From Bacteroidaceae bacterium (lineage in GTDB: Bacteria; Bacteroidota; Bacteroidia; Bacteroidales; Bacteroidaceae): a stretch of DNA of 64,000 bases. The stretch is taken from positions 161,995-225,994 of the forward strand of contig JAFXNA010000006.1 in the NCBI GenBank assembly GCA_017529865.1. The letters are read 5' to 3'. This document shows positions 24,136-33,809 of this stretch, piece after piece. A model generated the notes under the pieces. It worked only from the letters and a program-made list of their open reading frames with translations, did not search any database and was not told the origin of the DNA. The first letter of the stretch is position 1. Every line of letters begins with the position of its first letter. The translations under genes and the position numbers were made by a program.

Positions 24136-24168
24136 TTACTACAATATTGGTTTTGTACAAAAACAGGG

Positions 24169-24176
24169 CAAAGATA
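24169..24176 (-). promoter_or_regulatory. -7 element of the VanZ-like operon
   Basis: TATCTTTG on the minus strand, 34 bp before the ATG at 24135; faces the lysS promoter. Confidence 0.5.
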
Positions 24177-24272
24177 GCAATTTTCTATGACATAGTGACA
24201 CGTTTCGTCAGTAAATTTTCGAGAAATCGCCTTTTTTCGCAATTCGTTCTCCTCTTTTTCTTTATTTTTTTG

Positions 24273-24280
24273 TATCTTTG
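24273..24280 (+). promoter_or_regulatory. -7 element of lysS
   Basis: TATCTTTG, 35 bp before the lysS ATG. Confidence 0.55.
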
Positions 24281-24315
24281 CAGTCCACAATTGAATAAAT
24301 AACGAATAATACAAT

Positions 24316-25866
24316 ATGGTAACCGAACTAAACGAACAAGAGATTCAGCGCCGACAGAATCTGCAGGCAATGAAAGATATGGGAATCAATCCCTACCCTG
24401 CCGCTGAATATCCAACAAACGCATTTTCAACAGACATCGTAGCTGAATTCAGCGATGAAGCTACTGAAGTACGCCAAGTATGCATCGCTGGACGTATGAT
24501 GAGCCGCCGTATCATGGGCAAGGCTTCGTTCATCGAACTGAAAGACTCAAAGGGAAGAATCCAAGTATATGTGACTCGCGATGACATCTGTCCGGAAGAG
24601 AACAAGGATATGTATAATGTCGTATTCAAGAAACTGCTCGACTTGGGTGACTTCATCGGCGTGAAGGGTTTTGTGTTCCGCACACAGACTGGACAAATCA
24701 GCGTTCATGCTCAGGAAATCACCGTGCTGTCGAAGAGTCTGAAGCCACTGCCTATCGTGAAGTACAAGGACGGCGTAGCATACGATGCCTTTGAAGACCC
24801 AGAGTTGCGCTATCGTCAGCGTTATGTAGACCTGATTGTGAACGAAGGTGTGAAGGAGACTTTCGAGAAGCGTACGAAGGTCATCTCGACCCTTCGCCGC
24901 GTGCTCGATGAGGCTGGCTATACTGAAGTGGAAACACCTATCCTGCAATCGATTGCCGGAGGTGCGACGGCTCGTCCGTTTATCACTCACCACAATAGTC
25001 TCGACATCGACCTCTACATGCGTATTGCAACTGAATTGTATCTGAAGCGCCTCATCGTAGGAGGCTTCGAGGGTGTGTACGAAATCGGTAAGAACTTCCG
25101 CAACGAAGGTATGGATCGTACGCACAACCCCGAGTTCACCTGCGTGGAACTGTACGTTCAGTATAAAGACTACAACTGGATGATGTCGTTCACCGAAAAA
25201 CTGCTCGAAACCATCTGCGTGGCAGTCAACGGCACGACGGAGAGCGTAGTAGACGGCAAGACCATTTCGTTCAAAGCGCCATATCGTCGTCTGCCTATTC
25301 TCGAAGCCATCAAGGAGAAGACGGGATACGACCTCGAAGGCAAGAGCGAGGAGGAGATTCGCAAGATTTGCAAGGAGCTGAAACTTGAGATTGACGACTC
25401 AATGGGTAAGGGCAAGCTGATTGACGAGATATTCGGTGAGTTCTGCGAGGGCACCTACATTCAGCCGACCTTCATCATCGACTACCCTGTCGAGATGTCT
25501 CCACTGACGAAGATGCACCGTAGCAAGCCGGGACTGACCGAGCGCTTCGAACTGATGGTGAACGGCAAGGAACTTGCTAATGCATACTCAGAGCTGAACG
25601 ACCCGATTGATCAGGAGGAACGCTTCAAGGAACAGATGCGACTGGCCGACAAGGGCGATGACGAAGCAATGATTATCGATCAGGACTTCTTGCGTGCATT
25701 ACAGTACGGTATGCCTCCGACGAGCGGCATCGGTATCGGCATCGACCGACTGACCATGCTGATGACGGGCAAGATGACCATCCAGGAAGTGCTGTTCTTC
25801 CCCCAGATGAAGCCAAGGAAAGTACAAAGCGCCGAGGCGACAGAGACTGAGGAAGCCGAAGGATAG
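24316..25866 (+). CDS. lysS: Lysyl-tRNA synthetase (class II)
   Basis: 516 aa. Charges tRNA-Lys in the cytoplasm. N-terminal OB-fold anticodon-binding domain (about 55-160: [21 protein letters not shown]), class II motif 1 region (about 190-215), motif 2 [20 protein letters not shown], and motif 3 [15 protein letters not shown] near the C-terminus. The end is a short acidic tail. It leads a co-directional run with gpsA, pgi and the deoxynucleoside kinases. Confidence 0.97.
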   Translation: MVTELNEQEIQRRQNLQAMKDMGINPYPAAEYPTNAFSTDIVAEFSDEATEVRQVCIAGRMMSRRIMGKASFIELKDSKGRIQVYVTRDDICPEENKDMYNVVFKKLLDLGDFIGVKGFVFRTQTGQISVHAQEITVLSKSLKPLPIVKYKDGVAYDAFEDPELRYRQRYVDLIVNEGVKETFEKRTKVISTLRRVLDEAGYTEVETPILQSIAGGATARPFITHHNSLDIDLYMRIATELYLKRLIVGGFEGVYEIGKNFRNEGMDRTHNPEFTCVELYVQYKDYNWMMSFTEKLLETICVAVNGTTESVVDGKTISFKAPYRRLPILEAIKEKTGYDLEGKSEEEIRKICKELKLEIDDSMGKGKLIDEIFGEFCEGTYIQPTFIIDYPVEMSPLTKMHRSKPGLTERFELMVNGKELANAYSELNDPIDQEERFKEQMRLADKGDDEAMIIDQDFLRALQYGMPPTSGIGIGIDRLTMLMTGKMTIQEVLFFPQMKPRKVQSAEATETEEAEG

Positions 25867-25929
25867 GAGCTATAGGCACTATCGTACTATAAAGAACTAT
25901 AGGAGTAACAACCATTAATCATCTATAAC

Positions 25930-26934
25930 ATGCAGTTTAACAGTTGCGGAAAAGTAGCAATCATAGGCGGCGGCAGTTGGGCGACGGCGATGGCAAAGAT
26001 TGTGCTCCATCACGAGGAGAAAATCAATTGGTACATGCGTCGCGATGACCGTATCGAGGAGTTCATCCGCTTGGGTCACAACCCTGCCTACCTCACCGGC
26101 TTGCATTTCGACGTGAGCCGCATCAACTTCTCATCCGACCTGAACAAAGTAGTACAAAATTCGGACACGCTCATCCTCGTGACGCCTTCGCCTTACTTGA
26201 AGAGTCACCTGAAGAAACTGAAGACGAGCATTCGCGAGAAATTGATTGCGATTGCCATCAAGGGTCTCGTACCCGATGACAACATTACCATTTCGCAGTA
26301 CTTCCAGCAGGCGTTCAACGTACCGGAGGACAATATTACGACCATCGGCGGGCCGTCGCATGCTGAAGAGGTGGCGATGGACCGATTATGTTACCTCACG
26401 GTGGGCTGCCATAGCATAGACAATGCAAAGACAGTGGCTGATTTGCTGTCGAACAAATACGTGAAGACATCGGTGAGCACCGACATCGAGGGAATCGAGT
26501 ACAGTTCGGTACTGAAAAATGTTTACGCCATCGCAGCAGGCATCTGTAATGGTCTAAAGTATGGGGACAATTTTCACGCAGTACTGGTAGCAAATGCCGT
26601 GCAGGAGATGGACCGCTTCCTCCAGAGTGTGGAGCAACGCACGGACCGTAAGGTGACGAACACCGCCTATCTGGGCGACCTGCTCGTAACGATGTATTCC
26701 AACTTCTCACGCAACCGTACGTTCGGCACGATGATCGGACGAGGCTACTCGGTGAAGACGGCACAATTGGAGATGGAGATGATTGCCGAGGGCTACTACG
26801 GCACCTACTGCATGAAGCAGATCAACAAACGGTTCCACGTCAACATGCCGATTCTCGATGCAATGTATAACATCCTGTACGAACGCATATCTCCAAGCGT
26901 AGAAATAAAGATACTAAGCGATTCTTTTAGATAA
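25930..26934 (+). CDS. gpsA: Glycerol-3-phosphate dehydrogenase [NAD(P)+]
   Basis: 334 aa. Reduces dihydroxyacetone phosphate to sn-glycerol-3-phosphate for phospholipid synthesis. Rossmann motif AIIGGGSWATAMAK at the N-terminus, IGGPSHAEEV, the catalytic lysine in SSVLKNVYAIAAG, and the C-terminal GDLLVTMYSNFSRNRTFG signature. It lies 63 bp after lysS, probably in one transcript. Confidence 0.96.
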   Translation: MQFNSCGKVAIIGGGSWATAMAKIVLHHEEKINWYMRRDDRIEEFIRLGHNPAYLTGLHFDVSRINFSSDLNKVVQNSDTLILVTPSPYLKSHLKKLKTSIREKLIAIAIKGLVPDDNITISQYFQQAFNVPEDNITTIGGPSHAEEVAMDRLCYLTVGCHSIDNAKTVADLLSNKYVKTSVSTDIEGIEYSSVLKNVYAIAAGICNGLKYGDNFHAVLVANAVQEMDRFLQSVEQRTDRKVTNTAYLGDLLVTMYSNFSRNRTFGTMIGRGYSVKTAQLEMEMIAEGYYGTYCMKQINKRFHVNMPILDAMYNILYERISPSVEIKILSDSFR

Positions 26935-26935
26935 A

Positions 26936-26972
26936 GCCCCCCTCCCCGCTCCCCCTCCTATGGGGAGAGCTA
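26936..26972. repeat. GC-rich REP-like repeat
   Basis: CCCCCCTCCCCGCTCCCCC and its partner ATGGGGAGAGC between gpsA and pgi; same palindromic family as 3300-3418, 57118-57215, 57764-57865 and 61557-61600. Confidence 0.6.
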
Positions 26973-27010
26973 ATTTATAAAGCACCAACAACAAAAAAAC
27001 TTACTAAGAT

Positions 27011-28342
27011 ATGAAACTTGAGATTAACAAAGCGGTTCAGTTCCTTGCCGAGTGCAAGGTGGAATCGTTTGCAGCTGATGTGATGGCTGCTCAGCAGGCG
27101 CTGGAGGACGGCACCTGCGCAGGAAATGATTTTTTGGGATGGCTTCACCTGCCTTCGAGTATTACACCTGAATTTATTGCTGATATCAACGCAACGGCGA
27201 AGACGTTGCAGGAGAATTGCGACGCCATAGTCGTGGCGGGCATCGGCGGTAGCTATCTCGGAGCAAAGGCCGTGATTGCAGCTCTGGACGACAACTTCAC
27301 GTGGTTGAAGCCGAGCAAGGCTCCGCGAATTCTGTTCGCTGGAAATAATATCAGCGAAGACTACCTCAGCGAGTTGATTGAGTATCTGAACGGTGTTCGT
27401 TTCGGTGTGATTAATATTTCGAAGAGCGGCACTACGACGGAGACTGCGATAACCTTCCGTCTTTTGAAGAAGCTTTGCGAGGATAAACGCGGTAAGGACG
27501 AGGCGCGAAAAGTAATCGTTGCCGTGACTGATGCCGTAAAGGGAGCGGCGCGAACTTGTGCAGACAAGGAAGGTTACAAGACTTTCGTGATTCCCGATAA
27601 CGTGGGCGGCCGTTTTTCTGTGCTGACTCCGGTTGGTTTGTTGCCTATTGCTTGTGCCGGATACGACATCGCGGCATTGGTTCGTGGCGCACAGGACATG
27701 GAGCGCCAATGCGACATCTCCGTACCGTTTGCAGAGAATCCCTGCGCTGTCTACGCTGCAACACGCAACGCCTTGTATGCCGAAGGCAAAAAGATAGAGA
27801 TTCTCGTAAATTATCAGCCTAAACTCCACTTCGTCAGCGAATGGTGGAAGCAGCTCTACGGCGAGAGTGAGGGAAAGGACGGCAAGGCTATCTTCCCTGC
27901 CTCTGTAGACTTCTCGACCGATTTACACTCGATGGGACAATGGATTCAGGACGGCGAGCGAACTATTTTCGAGACCGTCATCTCGATTGACAAGCCAAAC
28001 TCTTCACTCACTGTACCGGCCGATGATGAGAATCTCGACGGACTGAACTTTATGGCAGGCAAACACATCGACGAAGTGAACCATAAGGCCGAACTCGGTA
28101 CGCAGCTCGCCCACATCGACGGCGGTGTGCCAAATGTACGCATCTCGATTCCGAAGCTCGACGAGTACAACCTCGGCCAGCTTATCTACTTCTTCGAAAA
28201 AGGCTGTGGTGTAAGCGGACTGCTTTTAAAGGTCAATCCTTTTAACCAGCCTGGCGTCGAGGCGTACAAAAAGAACATGTTCGCGCTGCTTGGAAAGCCT
28301 GGATACGAGGCCGAAAGCAAGGCTATTCAAAGCAGACTTTAA
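27011..28342 (+). CDS. pgi: Glucose-6-phosphate isomerase
   Basis: 443 aa, the short bacterial form. Interconverts glucose-6-P and fructose-6-[15 protein letters not shown] and [12 protein letters not shown] form the phosphate site; [16 protein letters not shown] and [14 protein letters not shown] carry catalytic Glu and His; [14 protein letters not shown] includes the C-terminal catalytic Lys. Downstream of gpsA and upstream of two nucleoside kinases. Confidence 0.96.
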   Translation: MKLEINKAVQFLAECKVESFAADVMAAQQALEDGTCAGNDFLGWLHLPSSITPEFIADINATAKTLQENCDAIVVAGIGGSYLGAKAVIAALDDNFTWLKPSKAPRILFAGNNISEDYLSELIEYLNGVRFGVINISKSGTTTETAITFRLLKKLCEDKRGKDEARKVIVAVTDAVKGAARTCADKEGYKTFVIPDNVGGRFSVLTPVGLLPIACAGYDIAALVRGAQDMERQCDISVPFAENPCAVYAATRNALYAEGKKIEILVNYQPKLHFVSEWWKQLYGESEGKDGKAIFPASVDFSTDLHSMGQWIQDGERTIFETVISIDKPNSSLTVPADDENLDGLNFMAGKHIDEVNHKAELGTQLAHIDGGVPNVRISIPKLDEYNLGQLIYFFEKGCGVSGLLLKVNPFNQPGVEAYKKNMFALLGKPGYEAESKAIQSRL

Positions 28343-28393
28343 AGAATCGGAAAAACGTTATCCTATAACGTCATAACAATGCAATAAAGCCAC

Positions 28394-29011
28394 ATGCACA
28401 TTGCCGTTGCAGGAAATATCGGAAGCGGTAAAACGACGCTGACCACGATGCTCGCAAAGCATTATGGTTGGCGTCCGCAGTTTGAGCCGGTCATAGAAAA
28501 TCCCTACCTCGAAGACTACTACGGCGACATTCGTCGTTGGTCATTGAATCTGGAAATCTACTTCCTCAAGGAACGCTTCAAGCAAATGCTCGAAATCAGC
28601 CGAACGGACGAAACAATCATTCAGGACCGCAGCATCTTCGAGGGCGTCTACGTCTTCGCCTATAATAATAAGGAACAAGGAAACATGTCCGACACAGACT
28701 TCAAGACGTACATGGACCTTTTCAACCTTATGATGACGTTCACACGAGTGCCCGACCTCATGATCTATCTCCGCGCATCGGTGCCCCATCTCGTTGCCAA
28801 CATACAACAACGAGGCCGAGACTACGAACAGCGCATCGCCCTCGACTATCTGCAGGGCCTGAACGACCGCTACGAAAAATTTATCTACCAGCACTATCAA
28901 GGCCGAGTTCTAACGGTCGAAGTGGACAGGCTCGACTTCCTCCACCGCCCGCAGGACTTCGAACAAATCACCCGTCGCATTGACGGACTGCTCTTCGGCC
29001 TTTTCAATTAA
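28394..29011 (+). CDS. Deoxynucleoside kinase, copy 1
   Basis: 205 aa. P-loop GNIGSGKTT (residues 7-15), the substrate-binding DRSIFEGVYVFA (ERS/DRS motif), and the lid-arginine segment QQRGRDYEQRIA define the dNK family (deoxyadenosine/deoxyguanosine kinases of bacteria). It phosphorylates deoxynucleosides for salvage. About 55-60% identical by eye to the next gene, so the pair arose by duplication. Fifty-four bp separates them. Confidence 0.93.
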   Translation: MHIAVAGNIGSGKTTLTTMLAKHYGWRPQFEPVIENPYLEDYYGDIRRWSLNLEIYFLKERFKQMLEISRTDETIIQDRSIFEGVYVFAYNNKEQGNMSDTDFKTYMDLFNLMMTFTRVPDLMIYLRASVPHLVANIQQRGRDYEQRIALDYLQGLNDRYEKFIYQHYQGRVLTVEVDRLDFLHRPQDFEQITRRIDGLLFGLFN

Positions 29012-29065
29012 AACCGAAAACCGTTATAACGTGATAACGAAATAAAGACAAAAAACAGAATCACT

Positions 29066-29698
29066 ATGCACATCGCCATCGCAGGAAACATCGGCTGCGG
29101 CAAAACCACACTCACCCGCATGCTCGCCAAACGCTACGGATGGATTCCGAAGTACGAATCCGTCGACGTCAACCCATACCTCCAGGACTTCTATGCCGAC
29201 ATGAAACGCTGGTCGTTCAACCTACAGATCTATTTCCTCAACACACGCTTCAAGGACGTTGTCGAGATATCAAAAAGCCACGACAATATCGTGCAGGATC
29301 GCACCATCTACGAAGACGCCTGCATCTTCGCACCAAACATTCACGCGATGGGCAACATGTCCGACCGCGACTTCCAGACATACCAAGACCTGTTCGCACT
29401 CATGATGTCGCTTGTCCGTAAGCCCGACCTCATGATATACCTGCGCAGCAGCATCCCCCACCTTATCGGCAAAATCCAGAAACGTGGGCGGGAGTACGAA
29501 CAGAGCATACAAATCGACTATCTCACGGGACTCAACAATCGTTACGAAGCGTGGATTGAGAATTATTCCGGCGAACTACTCATCATCGATGCCGATGAAA
29601 TCGACTTCGAAAACCAGCCTCAGGATTTCCAATTCATTACCGACCAAATCGATGCCCGACTCTTCGGTCTCTTCCCATTTGCCGAACAGAAAGGATAA
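29066..29698 (+). CDS. Deoxynucleoside kinase, copy 2
   Basis: 210 aa paralogue of the preceding gene. P-loop GNIGCGKTT, DRTIYEDACIFA replacing DRSIFEGVYVFA, lid KRGREYEQSIQ. The substitutions next to the substrate pocket (Glu-Asp-Ala-Cys for Glu-Gly-Val-Tyr) suggest different base preference, as with the dGK/dAK heterodimers of Lactobacillus. Whether they form a heterodimer is inference. A hairpin-repeat array begins 40 bp after the stop. Confidence 0.93.
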   Translation: MHIAIAGNIGCGKTTLTRMLAKRYGWIPKYESVDVNPYLQDFYADMKRWSFNLQIYFLNTRFKDVVEISKSHDNIVQDRTIYEDACIFAPNIHAMGNMSDRDFQTYQDLFALMMSLVRKPDLMIYLRSSIPHLIGKIQKRGREYEQSIQIDYLTGLNNRYEAWIENYSGELLIIDADEIDFENQPQDFQFITDQIDARLFGLFPFAEQKG

Positions 29699-29737
29699 AG
29701 AAACGCATAAAAAGAAGAAATTATCGTTACATACTCA

Positions 29738-30004
29738 GTCCGACTGCTCGGACAGCGTTAACTGGTTCACTTTTTCACCGTCCGACTGCTCGGACAGCGT
29801 TAACTGGTTCACTTTTTCACCGTCCGACTGCTCGGACAGCGTTAACCGGTTCGCTTTTTCGCCGTCCGACTGCTCGGACAGCGTTAATAGGTTTGCTTTT
29901 TCATCGTCCGACTGCTCGGACAGCATTAACAGGTTCACTTTTTCTCCGTCCGACTGCTCGGATAACATTTACAGATTAGCTTTTTCATCGTCCGACTGCT
30001 CGGA
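29738..30004. repeat. 42-bp tandem hairpin array between convergent genes
   Basis: Seven copies of the palindrome GTCCGA-CTGC-TCGGAC (the last two partly decayed) start at 29738, 29780, 29822, 29864, 29906, 29948 and 29990, exactly 42 bp apart. The 26-bp spacers (AGCGTTAAC...TTTTTCACC) are also conserved and drift gradually towards the right end. Both strands stay open because 42 is divisible by three, but no start signals or protein-like features support coding. Not a CRISPR: spacers are repeats. Confidence 0.9.
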
Positions 30005-30051
30005 TTCTTCGATGCATTCACACTTCAGTCCTTCTTACACCTTTTTATATA

Positions 30052-32406
30052 TTAAATCACCGTGAAACGAGCAAACTTTAGGAGAAGTTGCTTAGTTCCA
30101 GCATTCTGGAACTGCACGGTGGCCTTCATATTATCACCACGGCCTTCTACTTTCAGTACTTCACCTATTCCGAATCGCTCATGCTGAATGCGTTGCCCTA
30201 CTTGAATATTGAAGTTCGGTCCTTGGGCGGAGGCGGCGGATGACTTGGAAGATATCTGGACTCGTGTGAAATGAGTGGGCGGCTGCGGTACGAAGGGTTT
30301 CGGCTGATAAGTGGGCCGCGAAGACTGTACGGGCTGCGGACGCCATGAATCTGTCGTCGGACGTCGTCGCATCCATGGCAATTCCACTTCGTTGCTACTA
30401 CGCGACATCGAACCGCCTGTGAAACGGACGTACTGCGGGTCTATGTCGCTGAGGAAACGGCTGGGAACGGAGAACTCCATCTTGCCGAAACGGAAACGGC
30501 TCTTGGCATACGTAATGAGGCAATGCCGCTGGGCGCGGGTAATGGCCACGTAGAACAAGCGTCGTTCTTCCTCGATTTCGCGCGGACTGGAGGCCGACAT
30601 CTGGTTGGGGAACAGATTCTCTTCTAATCCGACAACAAAAACCGTGGGGAATTCCAATCCCTTAGCCGAGTGGATGGTCATCAGTGTCACTTTCGACTCG
30701 TCACCCCCCTTGTCAGTATCCATATCGCTGAGCAGCGACACTTCAGCAAGGTAGTCGCCAATCGACACGTTTTGATTTCCCTCCTCCATGCGGCCTGCGA
30801 CGAAGTCCTGCAAGCCATTTACCAACTCCTCGACATTCTCCTGCCGCGAAAGGTTCTCGGGGGTAGTGTCTGCGTAGATGTCGCGCATCACGCCACTCTC
30901 CTTAATGATATATTGTCCGGCCACGTCGGCATTCTCTTCGATGGCCTTCGTCATAAACATACTGATAAGTTGGGTGAACTCAGCGAGCTTGGTGTACGTT
31001 CCTTTCGAGACATTCAACTGGTAGCGGCCCGGTTCCACGAGTACTTCCCACAGACTGACGCTGTGAGCCGTTGCCACCTCAACTACTTTTGCTAGCGTGG
31101 TAGCTCCGATTCCTCGTACTGGGTAGTTGATGATGCGCTTCAGTGCCTCCTCGTCGTGGGGATTGACCGCTAAACGGAAGTAAGCAATGATGTCCTTGAT
31201 TTCCTTGCGCTGATAGAACGACACGCCGCCGTAGACCCTGTACGGCAGGCCCTGCTTCATGAGATTTTCCTCGAACAGACGGCTCTGCGCGTTCGTGCGG
31301 TAAAGAATAGCGAAGTCGCTGTATTCAAGTCCCTCGCGCTGATGCAATTCCATGATTTTCCTGATGACAATCTGCGCCTCCTCCACGTCGCTGTAAGCCT
31401 CGATGACCGGAAGCGGCTCGCCGATATCCAACTTCGAGAAGACGTTCTTATAGATTTGTCCGGCATTCTTATGTATCAGACTGTTCGCCGCGTTCACAAT
31501 GGTCTGCGTCGAGCGGTAGTTCTGCTCCAGTTTGAACAGACGCGTGGCGGGATATAGTTCCTGGAATTTCAAGATGTTGTCGATGTTCGCCCCACGGAAC
31601 GAATAGATGCTCTGTGCGTCGTCACCTACAACACAGACGTGCTGGTTGTGCGCAGTCAATTGCTGCACGATGCGATGCTGCGCGTAGTTCGTATCCTGAT
31701 ACTCGTCGACCAACACATAGCGGAACCGCTCTTCATACTTTGCCAGCACGTCAGGGCAAGCCTCGAACAATCGGAAAGTATACAGCAGGATGTCGTCGAA
31801 ATCCATCGCATCCGCATTCCTGCAACGATTGCAATAACGTCTATATATCTGGCTCATCGCAGGAATCTTAGCATTCATGTCGCGCTGCACACAATAACCA
31901 TCGCGAGCATACTCTGCCGGACCCTTCAACGCATTCTTTGCCTCGCTGATACGCCCAGCCACCGTTCCCGGGCGATACATCTTTTCGTCCAGTTCCATCT
32001 CCTTGATAATCGCCTTCACAAGGCTCTTCGAGTCCGAAGCATCATAAATCGTGAAGTTTCCAGTAAACGGACGGTCGTCGTCATGTAGGCCAGGAATCCT
32101 TTCGTGCTCCATCCTCAAAATACGCAGGAACACGCTGTGGAACGTTCCCATCCACAGATACCGCGCACGCTCCTCCCCCACTATCCGCGCAATTCGCGCC
32201 TTCATCTCGTTCGCCGCCTTATTAGTGAAAGTTAAAGCAAGTATAGACCAAGGCTCGTAGCCCTGCTCCAACAGATACGCAATCTTGTACGTCAAGACCC
32301 TCGTCTTGCCCGAACCAGCTCCGGCAACCACCAACGACGGGCCATCGCAATACTCGATTGCGGCCCGCTGCGGCTCATTAAAAGATTCTATGAATTGTTC
32401 GAACAT
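30052..32406 (-). CDS. pcrA: UvrD/PcrA-type DNA helicase
   Basis: 784 aa superfamily 1A 3'-5' helicase for repair and conflict resolution. Motifs: Walker A AGAGSGKTRVL, Walker B VDEYQDTN, motif III GDDAQSIYSFRGA, motif IV QNYRST, motif V TIHSAKGLEF, motif VI VAITRAQR. The last ~45 residues (GQRIQHERFGIGEVLKVEG ... VQFQNAGTKQLLLKFA) are the Tudor-like RNA-polymerase-binding tail of PcrA/UvrD. Converges on the hairpin array. Confidence 0.96.
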   Translation of the reverse strand: MFEQFIESFNEPQRAAIEYCDGPSLVVAGAGSGKTRVLTYKIAYLLEQGYEPWSILALTFTNKAANEMKARIARIVGEERARYLWMGTFHSVFLRILRMEHERIPGLHDDDRPFTGNFTIYDASDSKSLVKAIIKEMELDEKMYRPGTVAGRISEAKNALKGPAEYARDGYCVQRDMNAKIPAMSQIYRRYCNRCRNADAMDFDDILLYTFRLFEACPDVLAKYEERFRYVLVDEYQDTNYAQHRIVQQLTAHNQHVCVVGDDAQSIYSFRGANIDNILKFQELYPATRLFKLEQNYRSTQTIVNAANSLIHKNAGQIYKNVFSKLDIGEPLPVIEAYSDVEEAQIVIRKIMELHQREGLEYSDFAILYRTNAQSRLFEENLMKQGLPYRVYGGVSFYQRKEIKDIIAYFRLAVNPHDEEALKRIINYPVRGIGATTLAKVVEVATAHSVSLWEVLVEPGRYQLNVSKGTYTKLAEFTQLISMFMTKAIEENADVAGQYIIKESGVMRDIYADTTPENLSRQENVEELVNGLQDFVAGRMEEGNQNVSIGDYLAEVSLLSDMDTDKGGDESKVTLMTIHSAKGLEFPTVFVVGLEENLFPNQMSASSPREIEEERRLFYVAITRAQRHCLITYAKSRFRFGKMEFSVPSRFLSDIDPQYVRFTGGSMSRSSNEVELPWMRRRPTTDSWRPQPVQSSRPTYQPKPFVPQPPTHFTRVQISSKSSAASAQGPNFNIQVGQRIQHERFGIGEVLKVEGRGDNMKATVQFQNAGTKQLLLKFARFTVI

Positions 32407-32438
32407 AAACTATCTCGGAAACGAATTTTTCGAAATAG

Positions 32439-32885
32439 TTATTCTGGGAGAACTATCTTTGGGGCAGGCAACTTTGGAAGCGCCAGATCATGAAACTCCA
32501 CCGTCTTTGGCAACTTCACGTACTTCCTATTCGCCACCGTCTTGATATATGCATCCTTCAGCTGCTTCATCACCAACTTTCCATCCACCACAGTCAACTC
32601 CACATTCTGCGAATCGCTACCGTTGTCACACGATGCACGGAACACCGCCTTATCCTTCTCCACACTGATAACTTTCAGTATCACCCACGTGCCGTTCGTG
32701 TTCCCGTTGATGTACCCGTAGCACATCTCATCGTCAATTCCCGGCACCGCCACCGAGTCCGCATACAGATTCAACACCATCTGCATCTTGAACTCATCGT
32801 TCACAAAATGCCCCTTGAAAGTCTGTGCTTTAGCAAGCGCAAATGCGCCCACCAGCATCACGATAATAATTGCAAATCGTTTCAT
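32439..32885 (-). CDS. Secreted small protein of unknown function
   Basis: 148 aa. Signal peptide (1-21, AKAQ) then a beta-rich domain (FKGHFVNDEFKMQMVLNLYAD ... TWVILKVISVEKDKAVFRASCDNG) ending with a proline-rich LPKLPAPKIVLPE. Not recognised. Overlaps the upstream glycosyltransferase by four bases, so coupled translation is likely. Confidence 0.65.
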   Translation of the reverse strand: MKRFAIIIVMLVGAFALAKAQTFKGHFVNDEFKMQMVLNLYADSVAVPGIDDEMCYGYINGNTNGTWVILKVISVEKDKAVFRASCDNGSDSQNVELTVVDGKLVMKQLKDAYIKTVANRKYVKLPKTVEFHDLALPKLPAPKIVLPE

Positions 32886-33664
32886 ATCAGATTCTTAAAG
32901 AAAGCGTTATACGCATAAGTCATATAATACATAATAGCTCGTGGAAAACTGATATGTTCCACGTTACGCAAAATATTCCACTGCCAAGAAAGTAGGCGCA
33001 ATTTGTTTGCAGAAAGCGATGACGAACGCACACGATACAATGCTGTGATTGTTTGAGTAGAGCGAGCAATGTAGCCGCTCTTCAATACCAATAGCCAAAA
33101 CGCGTAATCCTCATGACGTATCTGGCGGAAATAAGTCTTACCTACCTTCTCAACATCGAAAATACCTGTCAGGTTACCAATATAATTCGAATATAGCATC
33201 TTATTATAATCCACCTGAGGAGGAGCAATCACAACTCGTGCAGAACGCTTTCCGCTCTCATCAACCTTCTCGTAGTTACTGTAAACGACTGCCGTACGAT
33301 TGTCATGGAACAAAGGCAACTGCTGGGCAAGCTTCGAAGGTAACCACATGTCGTCACTATCAAGGAAAGCAATATACCGCCCCTGAGCCGCCTGAATGCC
33401 ATAGTTACGAGGCTCGCTGGGCATTCCGGTCGGACAAGGATTCAGCAATAAATGTATGCGAGAGTCCCATGCCATAAACTTCTCCACGATGGCACGGCTT
33501 CCATCGGTACTGCCATCGTCTACGACAAGTAGCTCCCAGTGCTTATAAGTCTGAGCAATCACCGACTTTATCGCATCTCGGATAAATGCCTCACTATTAA
33601 ACATTGGCATAATAATTGAGACAAGGGCTTTCTGTTTTGCTTCCACATTACTTTGTTTTGACAT
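32882..33664 (-). CDS. GT2 family glycosyltransferase
   Basis: 260 aa GT-A fold. N-terminal VSIIMPMFNSEAFIRDAIKSV, the DDGSTDGS nucleotide-sugar loop, and the DXD-type LDSDDMW. No membrane anchor except a hydrophobic C-terminal stretch (MYYMTYAYNAFF). It adds a sugar to a polysaccharide precursor; donor unknown. Start is uncertain: the ATG at 33664 touches a TATCTTTG box (33673-33666), so a transcript from that promoter would begin at or inside this codon; a GTG at codon 7 (33646) is an alternative. Confidence 0.9.
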   Translation of the reverse strand: MSKQSNVEAKQKALVSIIMPMFNSEAFIRDAIKSVIAQTYKHWELLVVDDGSTDGSRAIVEKFMAWDSRIHLLLNPCPTGMPSEPRNYGIQAAQGRYIAFLDSDDMWLPSKLAQQLPLFHDNRTAVVYSNYEKVDESGKRSARVVIAPPQVDYNKMLYSNYIGNLTGIFDVEKVGKTYFRQIRHEDYAFWLLVLKSGYIARSTQTITALYRVRSSSLSANKLRLLSWQWNILRNVEHISFPRAIMYYMTYAYNAFFKNLI

Positions 33665-33718
33665 GCAAAGATACGAATAATATAGAAACCGACAAAGAGA
33701 AAATGGTGGGAAAATACG
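33646..33718 (-). promoter_or_regulatory. Promoter copy A (shared with 36676-36735)
   Basis: Minus strand TATCTTTG at 33673-33666 in a ~45-bp block (including CGGTTTCT, ATTATTCGTATCTTTGCA and TCAAAACAAAG) that is nearly identical to the block upstream of the GH16 gene. The block overlaps the annotated start of the glycosyltransferase. Confidence 0.6.
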
Positions 33719-33809
33719 TGTTTGCTATTATATTGGCAAATTGATGCCATAGAATGCACCATTCTCAACACATCATGAGTGCCAAATTAATGTTTAAATA
33801 CGTTTCAAG

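Noticed and set aside
29738..30004. CRISPR array
   Set aside because: The repeats are 14-16-bp palindromes at 42-bp steps, but the intervening sequences are also near-identical, and there are no cas genes.
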